The translations under genes were made by a program, and so were the position numbers. The notes beneath the pieces are model-generated. The model worked only from the letters and a program-made list of their open reading frames with translations, was not told where the DNA came from and ran no database searches. This document shows positions 20,261-30,928 of a stretch of DNA of 64,000 nt, piece by piece. Numbering within the stretch: position 1 is the first letter of the stretch; each line of letters begins with the position of its first letter. The DNA comes from Prillingera fragicola (lineage: Eukaryota > Basidiomycota > Tremellomycetes > Trichosporonales > Trichosporonaceae): contig BEDY01000007.1 in assembly GCA_002335605.1 (NCBI GenBank), forward strand, positions 992,001 to 1,056,000. Direction: 5' to 3'.

Positions 20261-21749
20261 TTAATCTTCATAATCGAATTTAAGACCTTCCAGAAGTGCG
20301 TCGGCCGCACGGAAAAGCCTGTTATCACCTGGGTCGGAAGAGTCGATGACATCCAGCAGACTTGCGCTTCTCGGCAGGCTCTCGTTGGTTACGCCTCGCG
20401 TGGAAGTGAGCCGTTTGGCGGTGCTAGGAATTGGCGGTAAACGGGCAAATTGCTTTCCCCTGGCTGGGACAGGAGGAAAAGCGATGGAGCTGGTGGCCAT
20501 GCCAAGGGTGACACCGCTGATAAAGCGGTACCAGAAGCGCACAGTATGGCCTTGAACTTGGAAGGAGAGGTCTGGGACGACGTACTTCAGAGCCCAAGGA
20601 ATGAACCCAACATCCTCTTGCTCCTTCTCTTGCTGCCAGGGGGGTACCGGGTGAGTGGCAGAGACCTCCAGAATCTTGGCCCACATCTCAACAAGCTGCT
20701 TGTTTGTGAGGGACCCGCCCCAGCCTGCGGGGACGATTGGGTCAAGGGAGTTGGTGTTGAGGCCTTTCCCCTCGTAGCTGCGAGACATAGCAATGATGAA
20801 GGTCTCCAGAGCACGAGCTAACCAGTAGCGACGGGACTTGGGCAGCACGTCCACTGGGATGTCGGCCATGTTTACCAGGACAAAGTTCTTGCGGTTTTTG
20901 CGGTGGTCTGCCGCTGACAACTGTAAGCGAGGTTCTATGCCTTCTGGGGGGTGGCTATTTGCACTCACAGCCCCAAGCGTCTTGGACCTTCCTTGACTTG
21001 CTGTACGTCTTGCCATTCAAGCGGGTACGGAAGGCTGTCACGCACTGACCAATGACAAATGTCTGCAAGTCAGGCCATATTCTTGTCTATACTCACTTCA
21101 TTTTTTATCACCCCGTATACGCCAAAGTCTTGAGAGTACCGGGCATCGACCGTCTTGGATGATTCGCGCTCAGCCACATCTTCCATGAAGGTGGAAGGAA
21201 AGGCGTTGCCGGCTTGGAGAAGAGATTTGAACTTGGCATTCAAACCAATCAGGATTACTCCAATCATGGCAAGACCCGAGACTGAGCCGGAACTGATGTT
21301 GAAGGTTTGGTACACGGCCTCGTGCATTGTTGCGACCTCGCCCGGCTTGCCGATAATCACGGGCGTGGCCTCGCCAGCCACGCTTCTGAAGCTTCAGTCA
21401 GCAGCTTGCCTCAGACCTCAGGCTCCGCTTGTCAACATACTCGGGGACCCAGTATTCGTCGAAGTCCGGGAGGCGCTGAAACTCGGACACAATGTGGTTC
21501 ATGACCGACTTGATAAAGGGGTAGTGAGGAAGTCCATATTTTTCGAACACACTGACAAGGTCCTCCCCGATTGCAGTCTTGAGTGATGCATTCTCGTCGT
21601 CGTCGGCGTCGCCGCCGGCACGCACATTCTCCTCAATCTCCCAGACGCGAAGAATGGCTGCAGAAGTCAGTCAGGCTGCGCTGGCCAAAATTTTTCTGAC
21701 CAGGCTGCTGGCTGATGTCGGGCCAGTCGTGGGTGTCCGAGTCACTCAT
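20261..21749 (-). CDS. Hypothetical protein, unrecognised family (441 aa)
   Basis: Exons 20261-20913, 20969-21062, 21097-21385, 21417-21657 and 21701-21749 sum to 442 codons with consistent phases. It starts MSDSDTHDWPDISQQPAILR. Two donors are weak (GTCAGA and GTCTGA); the others are GTGAGT. The middle has a glycine-rich, partly hydrophobic segment SGSVSGLAMIGVILIGLNAK that could be one membrane helix or a buried core strand. Next comes the basic stretch NGKTYSKSRKVQDAWGSADH, then KSRRYWLARALETFIIAMSR. The C-terminus is polar and probably disordered (LLDVIDSSDPGDNRLFRAAD). No enzyme motif is recognised. The use of GTC donors is shared with the hypothetical gene at 9950-12423. Confidence 0.6.
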
Positions 21750-22019
21750 GGTGAGGGGTTATAAGCCGGCGGGGTTGGTGGGGTGGTGTTCTGTGGATGG
21801 GTTGGGGCAAGTGAGTGGATCAGAATGCCGCTTTGGAGTGTGAGAATGATGTTGAAGAAATGCAGAACCAATGAAGACAAGACGTGGGTATGTGGATACG
21901 TGGAAGGGGCGCTCAAGCTGGCGTGGCAGTGTGTGGGCAGGGGCAAGGGCGCTGCATTGATCGATTCCCTCAATGCGCAGGAGGTGAATCCTGTGAGCAC
22001 AAACCAGTACTTTTGGAGC
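21750..22019. promoter_or_regulatory. Divergent intergenic region
   Basis: About 270 bp between two oppositely oriented starts (21749, minus; 22020, plus); likely a shared promoter region. Confidence 0.45.
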
Positions 22020-22493
22020 ATGCGAGAGCTTGCAATGGTGGCCATGTGAGTGTCCGTCGGTAGTCCTATTCTGACTCAACAGTGCCATGGTTGTCGCCTA
22101 CCAGCCTGGTCCGCACCCCGACCACGACCACGACCACGGCGTCCACACCGGTTTTGGCTTCCTCTGGAGCTTCCAACAGCACATGCCTCGGCACACCCAC
22201 CGCGCTATTGAGAGTGTCATGGAGCGCTTCCAGACGGCGTGGCCCTTCTCATGAAGGAGGTGCAGGAGAAGATCGAGCTGGACGGGCACGAGTGGCTCAA
22301 GTTCAGGGACCATGAGATTCGCAACTTCGAGGAGTGTACAGCACACGACCTGGAGAGGCTTGATCAAGAGTCTGAGGCCGGAGGCGAGTTCGACCCTCAC
22401 GATAGCGTTGACGAAGAGGATGACGACCAGGAACACTTTGGCGAGCAGATTGAGGAGGTTGGTGACGGCCTGCCACATGAGCCCGGCCCGTAG
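22020..22493 (+). CDS. Small hypothetical protein with a frame switch
   Basis: Not recognised. Exon 22020-22045 (MRELAMVA) joins 22083 onward in phase 2 and reads MVVAYQPGPHPDHDHDHGVH, then GFLWSFQQHMPRHTHRAIES, ending at a stop at 22252-22254. An overlapping frame then stays open to 22493 with clearly coding-like content: LLMKEVQEKIELDGHEWLKF, followed by an acidic tail rich in Asp/Glu. Either a second intron with a weak donor (for example GTCCGC after YQP) joins the two parts, or a one-base shift has broken the gene. The His/Asp repeat HDHDHDH is notable. Confidence 0.4.
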
Positions 22494-22809
22494 AGTGGAT
22501 ACTTTGTAGATGCCATGCATAGGCTACCTGATCTACAATACGTGCCACCTGTTGCAATTTACAGCCAAGTGAGGCCAGCGCGGGGGCAAGACGGCCTGGC
22601 AGATCCCATTCATCTCCTACTCTTCTTCGTTCGAAAACTCCTCACTTTGAGCTGGGAGATTAACGCCACTCAACTCGAGTTTTCTTTGTTTGGTTCCCTA
22701 ATCACGTGTCATTATCTTATCAAATAGTCTCCACCACCTATAGTGACGTCGCTTGACGGGGTCGCAAGAGTCATCTCTTGCATCCTCAACATTCTCAACA
22801 ACATCGACA
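22494..22809. other. Intergenic block, CMC4 promoter
   Basis: No gene seen. The upstream region of the CMC4 gene includes a palindrome-like TCACGTG-type site (ATCACGTGTCA) near 22702. Confidence 0.5.
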
Positions 22810-23083
22810 ATGGCAGGAGGAAACGAATGTCAGGCAAAAGGTACATTCTTATCTCTGTCCAAACAAACTAACACCACCAGCCTGCGCAATCCAAGACTGC
22901 CTGACAAAGAACAAGTTTGACGACTCGAAATGCCAAGACGCCGTGCGCGCCCTGTATCGCTGCTGCGACGACTTGTACAAGCGCGCCGAGAAGGAGGGGG
23001 TGAGCGCTGAAGAGGCCAAGAGTGACTCGTGCCCGTTGCCGAACGTTGTCAAGCGCAAGCTCGCTGCGTTCGACAAGGCATAG
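22810..23083 (+). CDS. CMC4: CMC4-like twin-cysteine mitochondrial protein
   Basis: Small intermembrane-space protein of the C-x9-C family, imported by the Mia40 disulfide relay; in yeast, family members are linked to respiratory chain assembly. Exons 22810-22840 and 22881-23083 give 77 residues. The core ACAIQDCLTKNKFDDSKC matches Cmc4 well, followed by C-x9-C (from DSKC to LYRCC) and the late SCPLPN. The intron is 40 bp with a CTAAC branch. Size and cysteine order fit the family; no cleavable presequence is expected or seen. Confidence 0.9.
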
Positions 23084-23571
23084 TCGGTAGAAGCTAAGTT
23101 GACTGCCGGCCGTGAGGGCAGGAACAGAGTGACAGTTTCAAGGAGTTGACAGCATTGTATCTGGCATGATGTATCACAAGCATTGCACGTCGTTGCATGA
23201 GCCAGCCAAGGGACCGCCGTTGGTAGGGCATGGGCACGGTGGCTTGAGTCAGCCACAGTTGTGGACTGGGGCCTTCGTGTCGTGACCCTCAACACTTGAC
23301 ATGCAGCAATACCATGTCTCCTTCTAGCCACTTGCTTGACTATGACTGCCAAAGTGCTCTGCATCACCATCCGACTTGCCTTCCTCGCCATACACGGCCG
23401 GGGTGCGTAGTGGAGGCGTTATTTCCAGTTCATTTTTCCATATTTTATCCCGAGTATGGTGGAGGCTTCGAGTCACGTGATTCTCCACACTGCAAGTTCA
23501 TGTTTTTGGATCGACTGACAAGCTGTTACTGACTGCTTCAACCCACACTCGCCACAGCTGCATCGCTCACA
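23084..23571. other. Intergenic block, MTR4 promoter
   Basis: Contains GTCACGTGATTC near 23472, an E-box-like CACGTG core, upstream of the MTR4 start. No gene seen. Confidence 0.5.
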
Positions 23572-26500
23572 ATGGCACCCGCATCAGCAGAGGCAGGACC
23601 ATCAAAGCAAAGGTCAAAACAAAACACCAAAAAGCGCGCAGCAGAGTCGTCCTCAAAGGCATCCAAGCGCCAAAAGGCAACACCACGCATCGACGACAAC
23701 GACAACGACGATAACAACGATGACGACGCAGACTTTGACGTCGGGGGCGGCGCAGGCGTGAACACTGTCGATCCAATGGCTGCCCTCGAGTCCGGCGTTG
23801 ACGCTGCGCTCGAGGAGGCCGGCGACGCCGACGGACCCGTTACTGCTGCCGACTCGGCACTCGTTCCCAGTGTCGCTGCTGTGCGCGCCGACGAGTTTGA
23901 GCAGGAGGCCGAGCGCGAGATCGAGGCGAGCAAGGGGCTTGGAGGTGGAGAGGAGGAGGGTGCGACCATGAAGCTGGTGCACCAGGTTCGCCACCAGGTG
24001 AGTTACACGCGTTCATTGCTGTGTGCTGACAGAGTCTAGGTCGCTGTCCCGCCCAACTTTCCCTATGTCCCCATCGCGCAACACAAGCGCAACGACCCAC
24101 CAGCGCGGTCGTATCCGTTCGAGCTTGATCCGTTCCAGCACGTCGCTACCAGCTGTATTGAACGTAACGAGAGTGTGCTCGTCTCGGCGCACACGTCTGC
24201 CGGAAAGACTGTGGTTGCCGAGTTTGCGATTGCGACATGTCTTGCCGAGGGCAAGCGTGTGGTCTACACCAGTCCTATCAAGGTGAGAAAAGGCGACCCA
24301 GCCCTGCTGACATTTAGGCTTTGTCAAACCAAAAGTACCGTGAATTCCTCGAGACATTCTCCGACGTCGGTCTCATGACTGGAGACGTCACCATCAACCC
24401 CACCGCGTCGTGCCTCGTCATGACAACCGAGATTCTGCGTTCGATGCTGTACCGCGGCTCCGAGGTCATGCGTGAGGTCGCGTGGGTCGTCTTTGACGAG
24501 GTGCACTACATGCGCGACAAGGAGCGTGGTGTCGTTTGGGAGGAGACGATTATTCTGCTCCCCCACTCGGTGCGCTACGTCTTCCTCTCGGCCACCATTC
24601 CCAACTCCATGGAGTTTGCCGAGTGGATCTGCGCAACACACGAGCAGCCTTGTCACGTCGTGTACACAGACTTTCGTCCCACGCCACTGCAGCACTATCT
24701 CTTCCCGGCCGGATCCGAGGGCATCTATCTCGTCGTTGACGAGCGCTCAAACTTCCGCGAGGACAACTTTCAAAAGGCCATGGCCGCGCTTGCGCAGGGC
24801 CAGGGCGAGGATCCCGCTGACCCCAGTGCTGGCAAGGGCCGCAAGGGCAACAAGACTCGCAAGGGCGGAGCGATGAAGAGCGGCGTTTCCGACATTTACA
24901 AGATTGTCAAGCTTATTATGAACCGCAACCTCAACCCCGTCATCATCTTTGCCTTTTCCAAGCGCGAGTGCGAGTCGCTGGCTATGCAAATGTCAAAGCT
25001 CGACTTTAACAACGAGGACGAGGCCAAGACTGTTGAGCAGGTGTTTGAGAATGCAATCGGTGCACTCTCAGAGGACGACCGCAAGCTGCCCCAGATTGAG
25101 CACCTGCTCCCCTTGCTCAAGCGCGGCATCGGAATCCATCACGGTGGTCTGTTGCCTATTCTCAAGGAAGTGATCGAGATTCTCTTCCAGGAAGGTCTGA
25201 TCAAGGCGTTGTTTGCCACCGAGACGTTCTCGATCGGTCTCAACATGCCTGCCAAGACTGTCGTGTTCACTGCCGTGCGCAAGTTTGACGGCAAAGATTT
25301 CCGTAACCTCTCTGGTGGTGTAAGTCAGTCTGTCTGACGCGTGCTGACAATGCAGGAATACATCCAGATGTCTGGTCGTGCTGGTCGTCGTGGTCTCGAC
25401 GCCCGTGGTATCGTCATCATGATGTGCGACGAGAAGATTGAACCCGATGCCGCAAAGGGCATGGTCAAGGGCCAGGCTGACCGTCTGGACTCGGCTTTCC
25501 ACCTCGGCTACAACATGATTATCAACCTCATGCGTGTTGAAGGCATTTCCCCCGAGTTTATGCTCGAGCGCTGCTTTTACCAGTTCCAAAACTCGCTCTC
25601 GGTGCCCGTGCTCGAGAAGCAGCTCAAGGCAGCTGAAGAGGAGCGCGACGCAATCGTCATTGACAACGAGGAGGAGATTGAAGAGTACTATGAGTTGCGC
25701 GAACAGCTCAAGCAGCTCGAGACAGACTTCAAGTCGGTCATCACCCACCCAACCTACATCCTCCCCTTTATCCAGCCCGGCCGCATGGTCGAGATCCGCG
25801 AGGGAGACCGCGACTTTGGATGGGCCGTCGTTGTCGCGTACAACAAGATTACGCAGCCACGTGGTCGCGCTCCCGTCGTCACTGAGAACGACCCGCCTCA
25901 GAAGAGCTACGTCGTCGACGTGCTTGTCAAGATTGCAACTGGATCTACTGTCCCCAAGGACCGCTCGTCGAGCGGCATCCTCCCTCCCGGCGAGGGCGAC
26001 CCGGGAGAGGTGGCCATTATTGGCGTACTCCTCTCGACCGTCCAGTCAATCTCCCACCTCCGCCTGCATCTGCCCAAGGACCTTCGCTCGCAGGGCGACA
26101 AGAACACAGTCTTCAAGGCTGTCGCCGAGGTCAAGAAGCGTTTCCCCAAGGGCATCACCCTCCTGGACCCTGTGCAGAACATGGGCATCAAGGACGACTC
26201 GTTCAAAAAGCTCGTCAAGAAGATCTCCATTCTCGAGGACCGCATCCAGTCTCTTCCCATCACATCCTCGCCCGAGCTGCCCCAGCGGTACGACGAGTAC
26301 GACGCCAAGATGACCGCCGCGGCCAACGTGCGTGCGCTGAAAAAGCGCATTTCGAGCGTGCACGACGTGCTGCAGCTCGAGGAGCTCAAGTCTCGCAAGC
26401 GTGTGCTCCGCCGTCTTGGCTTTGTCGACGCCGAGGACGTTGTGCAGATGAAGGGCCGTGTGGCGTGCGAGATTAGCACCGGAGACGAGCTGCTGCTCAC

Positions 26501-26969
26501 CGAGCTCATGTTTGGCGGTGTCTTCAACCCCCTCACCCCGGAGCAGTGTGCTGCGTTGTGCTCGGTCTTTGTCTTCCAGGAGAAATCCGAGTCCAAGGTC
26601 AAGCTCCGCGAGGAGCTCGCCGCCCCCCTGCGTGTGCTCCAGGAGACTGCGCGTCGCATTGCCAAGATTTCCAACGAGTCCAAGGTCGCGCTCGTCGAGG
26701 ACGAGTACGTCCAGTCGTTCAAGGTCGAGATGATGGAGGTGGTCATGCAGTGGTGCAAGGGCGCCACTTTTGCAGAGATTTGCAAGATGACCGACCTATT
26801 TGAGGGATCGACCATTCGCGCGTTCAGGAGGTTGCAAGAGTTGTTGAGGCAGATGGGCCAGGCAGCGCACGCCATTGGAAACACCGAGCTCGAGGAGAAG
26901 TTTACAAAGTCTCTCGAGCTGCTGGAACGTCCCAACAGTGTCGTGTTCAACCCGTCGCTGTACTTGTAA
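23572..26969 (+). CDS. MTR4: Exosome RNA helicase MTR4
   Basis: Nuclear DExH-box helicase of the TRAMP complex that unwinds RNA for the 3'-5' exosome in rRNA processing and RNA surveillance. Exons 23572-23997, 24040-24282, 24318-25319 and 25356-26969 give 1094 residues, the usual length. After an acidic/basic disordered N-terminus of about 130 residues come: [18 protein letters not shown], Walker [31 protein letters not shown], the arch/KOW insert (from about residue 640) and the C-terminal helical domain ending FNPSLYL. All introns are 35-42 bp, in phase 0, and fall between conserved motifs. SKI2 is excluded by the MTR4-type [20 protein letters not shown] stretch. Confidence 0.97.
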
Positions 26970-27163
26970 GATACCATAGATATTGCATGTATGAAAGGGT
27001 GTGCATTGGGCTAAGAACTCGCCGGCGCACGGGGCCTTGGCGTCACTCAAGGTTCCTTTGGCGTCGACCTCTGCGACCTCTGCGTACCCCTGAGGCAACC
27101 ACCTCCCTCGTCTCCAGCAGTTGCTCTCCATCTCACTTGTGCAACTCACCACTCGACTGAACG

Positions 27164-30100
27164 ATGTCAGGCGGGATTCGCCGCCACGGCGTCGGCGTCC
27201 CCAATGACGGCGCCGACGCCACCAACGACGCCCGCATCGACGCCCAACGACACCAACAAATGGGCAAGCGACATCTGTTCACGTGCGACGGTCGCGTACA
27301 TCCATGGCAAGGTACGTCCCCACTAGTCGTCGCCCCTCCCTGTGCCCCTGCTTGAAGAAAAAGTAAGAGCGCAACAGCTGACAGCTTCCAAGACTCATTC
27401 TACACCATGGCATGGTACACGTCCTCGGCCGCAGCCTATGACGCCGCCGCGTCATTCGGGCCCGTCAACCCGCCCGTGAGCGTGCTGAACAACGCCGGGT
27501 GCACGACAACGGCAGGAGGAGCAGCAACAGCCGGGAACGCGCGCGCGACACCAGCCCCTGCTGCGTCAAGTAGCAGGAGCAGCGATCAAAGCAGCCCAAG
27601 TGGTAGCGACATGGGCCTGAGCGCCGCATTGGCCACTTCCGCTGCCGGAACGCATGGGGCAGCAGCGACCGCGACAGGCATGGCGAGCAGCACGGTCCCT
27701 ACGGCGTCTTTGAGTTTGGCAATGAGCGCCACAGCCTCCGAGACCGCCACTGCCGGGTTGGCCAACTTCAGCGCCGGGCGGTGGGACTGGCAAGCCCAGT
27801 CCGCGTCTCTTGCTGCCTTTGTGACCGTCGCCGCTGGACTGATAGTGCTGGGGGTATGGGCTATCGCTCGCCGAGCCAGGGGAGTGTATGCTCCCCGCCC
27901 AGTGTCTGCGGGGTACGTTCGGTTCCTCCCCGCTTGTGTGTGGGGATGGTCATGTGATGTGTGCTGACCAAACGCAGGTCCCGACCCGGCGCCGCGGGGT
28001 TGATGGCAGCTCTCACGCCCTGGTCGGCGCTACCGGGGCTGGGTGGGCCGGTTGGTGAGGCCCAGGTCGCGGCGCATGTCGGTGCGGCCGCGTTGGGGAT
28101 GGCGGCGTTGAGCTGTGTGGTGGGGGTTGGAGTGTTGTTGCCACTCAGTGTGGTGGGGGTGCCACACCTCCAGGAGACTGGTGTGCCAAATACCAAGGGA
28201 GGGTGTTTCGGGTCACTCACAGACTTGAGCTTGTTGAGGTTGTTGGACGCGCTGGATCCTAGTCCTGGGTCGCCGGCAACGGACGCCTACCTCGGCTCGC
28301 TGAGTGCACGCCACCTCACGTCGACAATAGCGCCCGCGCTGCCGTCTGCGAGGGCAAGGCTGATTGCGTCGCTGGCGGTATCTGGCGTCCTTATCGTCGG
28401 TGGCTCGGTGGCGATCATCGCCTACACTTATCGCAAGCTCTGTGCCTACGCCGCCGCATACGATGACGCGCGTGAGCATCAGGACATGGTCTTTGTCCCA
28501 GCCTCCCTCGCCCCAGCCTGGAAAGGCCTCACCGAGACAGGCGTCAAGCGGCGCATTGTGGCACAGATTTATGACGAGGACGAGGCCAGTGTCGCGGCCG
28601 TGTTTACTATCGGGTACGTCGTGTGTGGGATCGTGTGTCGTAGAGCTGTCAGCTGACAGACAGGACGGTCTCGGCGCTCAACGAGATGGTGCGCGAGCGG
28701 GCGCATGTGCTCAATGTTCTGGAAACGGCTGAGGCAAAGTACATCAAGATCCACCCGACGCTGCCGCCCATGACATCGACATGGACGGGTGGAGCAGGCT
28801 CGCGTGCCTCTGCCATATCCTCGGCAACGTCAGAGTTTGTCACCCGTCCGGCTGATTTCTGCCCACCAGCACCAACAGGCTCGGCATTTCTCGAAGTCGC
28901 CCAGCGTGAGTCTGTCCATCTCGCGGCCGGCAGGTTTACCGTGGGCCAAAAGGTCATTCAAGACGATGACGGCACATTCCTGCCAGCGCCACGCTCAGAC
29001 ATTAGCCCCAGCCCGCGCTCACCGTCTTTGCGTGCGTCCCATGCCACGGGCATGTCGGACTGGACGCAAGCATCTGCCGCGGACGTGCCGACAAATAGGC
29101 TTGCTGCGTCTGGCGTTCCTCCAGAGCTAGCCAAAATCCGGGCAGACATTACCTGGTCGCGCTCACGACTGCGCAAGCTCAATGGAGACACGGAAAAGAT
29201 GCAGCAAAAGGTCGTGGCTGCGTCGGCGGCCAGTGAGGGGGTGCGCGGGTGGATTATCGTGGGCAAGGGAATGCGGTCGCTGCCTGGCGCCATTGGTATC
29301 GTGGGGAGGACCAAGGAGGATATCATGTGGGAGAACTTGGGGGCGACAAAGAGCGAGGGAAAGTTTTGGAGAATCGCGTTTGTGGTCATGGTCTTTGCTG
29401 GTGTACTGTGTGAGTGCCATTGATGGAGTGGCGCTAATGGCCAGGCTTCCCTTTTGTAGGTCTTGCCCTCGCCAGTGCCCCCGGGTTCGCCAATCAGCTC
29501 GGTGGCCTGGGCTGGCTAGGCGACAACAACAGCGACTTTGCCACCGCGGTCGTGCAAGGCTTCGTTCCCGCAGTGGGTATTACGCTCGTTTTAATTCTTG
29601 GACTTTTTGCAATTAACCGTGAGCCATCTGGAGCTGTGTGCGCTGATGGCAGGGTTTGCGCGCAAGGTGTATCCTGCTTCGTATTCGCACTTGGACGCGC
29701 TGTCTTGCAAGGCGTTCACCTACCTACTCGTGAGTTTCTGCGAAAGAGGCATACTCACGATAGCTTATAATCGGCACCGTGTGGCTAGTCGGCCTAGGGG
29801 CTGTTCTTTTTGCTGTTCCATCGTTTATCGAGGATGTTCAGATGACTCGTGCTGTGGGAGATGGGGCAATCTATATCTGTGAGTGGCAACAGCCGCAAGA
29901 GCTGACCGCAGCGTTCTTGCCATTCGTCCTCATTACCAACCTCGCCATCGTCGTGCCTGCCCTGACCCTCCTCTCTCCCATTCGCTTGATCAAGTGGCGG
30001 TGGCAAAAGCACAAGGCAATCACTCCTCGCCAAAAGTTTTGCCGTAAGCACATCAACTCTCACAAAGCTGACGAAAGTTAATCGCCCACCCGACTTCAAC

Positions 30101-30928
30101 CCCACACAGGGTCTCTCCTGCGCGCTTGGCGCTACGTTCCACGCCGTGGCCCTGGCCGGCATCTTCCCACTCATCGCCATCCCCGCCCTTGTCCTGACAT
30201 ACCTCTCACTCGTGCTTCACTGGTGGCTCACCAGTCGTGTCTTTAGGGTATCGCGGGGAGGCATGGCGGACGGCGGCCTGGCCATGTGGACTGTGCGTCG
30301 GCTGGGCTGGGCAGTCGCGCTCCAACCACTCGTCTTTGGCCTGATTCTCCTCTCGCGACGCGAGTGGGCCATCGGTAGCGCAGGTGGCGGCCTAGCTGTC
30401 GTCTCCCTTCTTGCCAGCGAACTCTTGACAGTGGGGATTCACCGGCGTCCCCACCCCAGTGCCCTGTTGCACTTTGACTACACGCACAGGAAGCAAGTCC
30501 ACTCGGAGCCTGCGCAGCCGAAACACGCGTCCGACGACGAGAGCCATCGTGGCCGGCTTGGCTCGGACCACTCAATTCTTGCGACGCTCCACGGACTGTT
30601 ACCCGGGCTGAGCAGGCTGCCGGCCGATCAACCTTTGCCGTTCCCGACAGACGCCGTCGACGACATGTTGTCGACCGAACCGGCCGCCCATGGGCATGAC
30701 ACCTTTTCGTCGGACGGGCACGGCACTCTCACGTCTGGAGCGAAGTGTGTGGTCGTCCCACCTGCCGGTGGGGACGCGAGGGGATTGCTGTACCCCCCTG
30801 AGCTGCTTGCGCCGGCGCCAGACGTGTGGTTGCCTTGTGACCGCCATGGGGTGGCGAGGAGGGAGGCGGATGCCCTGGCGGCCGAAGGGCTGACATCTGT
30901 CATTGATCCACTCGAGGATCAGACATGA
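27164..30928 (+). CDS. CSC1/OSCA-like (PHM7/RSN1 family) membrane protein
   Basis: Predicted calcium-permeable, osmotically or mechanically gated cation channel family (yeast Csc1, Phm7, Rsn1), here quite diverged. Nine exons: 27164-27311, 27393-27912, 27978-28613, 28664-29409, 29460-29618, 29653-29729, 29764-29878, 29912-30043, 30078-30928, totalling 1127 residues in frame. Layout: Ser/Ala-rich extracellular N-terminus, a first membrane helix (LAAFVTVAAGLIVLGVWAI), two more helices, a cytosolic domain with TVSALNEMVRERAHVLNVLE and TKEDIMWENLG, then about seven helices with FIEDVQ and RPPDFNPTQGLSCALG, and a long polar tail of about 170 residues. The family call rests on topology and the IMWENL...FW motif; channel function is inferred. 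It lies 195 bp after MTR4 on the same strand. Confidence 0.75.

Noticed and set aside
25907..26977. 356-codon minus-strand open frame
   Set aside because: Antisense shadow of MTR4.
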